This document shows positions 63,701 through 64,000 of a stretch of 64,000 nucleotides of DNA, piece after piece; position 1 is the first letter of the stretch, and every line of letters begins with the position of its first letter. The translations under genes and the position numbers were made by a program. Source of the stretch: Apostichopus japonicus (lineage: Eukaryota; Echinodermata; Holothuroidea; Aspidochirotida; Stichopodidae); contig NC_092579.1 of NCBI RefSeq assembly GCF_037975245.1, forward strand, positions 9,045,001 to 9,109,000, in the 5' to 3' direction. Under the pieces are notes generated by a model, which searched no databases, was not told the origin of the DNA, and was given only the letters and a program-made list of their open reading frames with translations.

Positions 63701-64000
63701 AAGAACACCGACGAAAGTAAGACATTGGCTATTTTAATACCTTAAAATTACGGTATAGATCAACTCGATTATCGAAATCGAAACTTCTCTCCTTTAGATT
63801 CAAAACGGGACAAAACCTCATTGTTTCGTTGGTGCAAACAATTAGACGATTTTCAAAATTTCGTCCATTTTACTTTTCACCCAATAGTTTACATTTAAAA
63901 ACATACGTTATCTGTTCAGTACCAGATTTATACATCGATCGCCCTAACAAACAAAAATGTGGTGATCGACTAAGCCTAGATAACGTGAGAGAACAGTTCT
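63701..64000. other. Window end; no gene seen
   Basis: AT-rich sequence without domains or repeats recognised. Confidence 0.35.

Overview
This is a eukaryotic nuclear window, AT-rich and full of transposons. Genes are split by introns with GT..AG borders and consistent phases. The gene content (a receptor tyrosine kinase with Ig/FN3-like ectodomain, a group III secreted phospholipase A2, a secreted protein with Cys/Trp modules, short-chain dehydrogenase exons) and the repeat style (palindromic foldback elements, hAT-type MITEs with 'GGCGTAGCCA' ends and long G/C runs, tRNA-derived SINEs) suggest a marine deuterostome, most likely an echinoderm such as a sea cucumber. That placement is inference; the sequence does not name the species.

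Layout. 1-8.5 kb: a receptor tyrosine kinase on +, twelve exons with fully consistent phases from an FN3-like ectodomain through one membrane segment to a complete kinase domain, probably starting upstream of the window. 8.5-17 kb: intergenic DNA with a tandem duplication, half of a palindromic MITE and several G/C-rich hAT-like repeats. 17.4-18.9 kb: an intact single-exon gene for a secreted 522-residue protein with an HAE...PC...C deaminase-like motif set and four C-terminal WC/YC modules. 19-32 kb: hairpins, MITEs, SINEs, a 1.3-kb GATA array and a frameshifted dehydrogenase relic. 32.2-37.7 kb: a large foldback element interrupted by a solo LTR and two hAT MITEs. 38.4-40.6 kb: a two-exon group III phospholipase A2 precursor. 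42.9-47.7 kb and 58.7-63.7 kb: two copies of one transposon family that share an interior with decayed BEN-like coding sequence but carry quite different short-repeat arrays at their ends. 47.7-51.7 kb: hAT MITEs and, on -, two exons of a 15-PGDH-like dehydrogenase. 53.2-54.2 kb: a 5'-truncated LINE reverse transcriptase on -. 54.3-58.6 kb: a segmental duplicate of the last four kinase exons and 3' flank, without the N-lobe, placed directly beside the LINE.

The genes do not form an operon or an obvious pathway. The two intact secreted proteins and the receptor are compatible with extracellular signalling or defence roles, but nothing in the sequence ties them together. Much of the structure comes from nested transposition: solo LTR inside foldback, foldback inside BEN element, palindromic MITE inside the kinase duplicate. 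Several of these come with an unoccupied sister copy in the same window. The most interesting candidates are the secreted deaminase-like protein and the BEN-element family with interchangeable palindromic terminal arrays.
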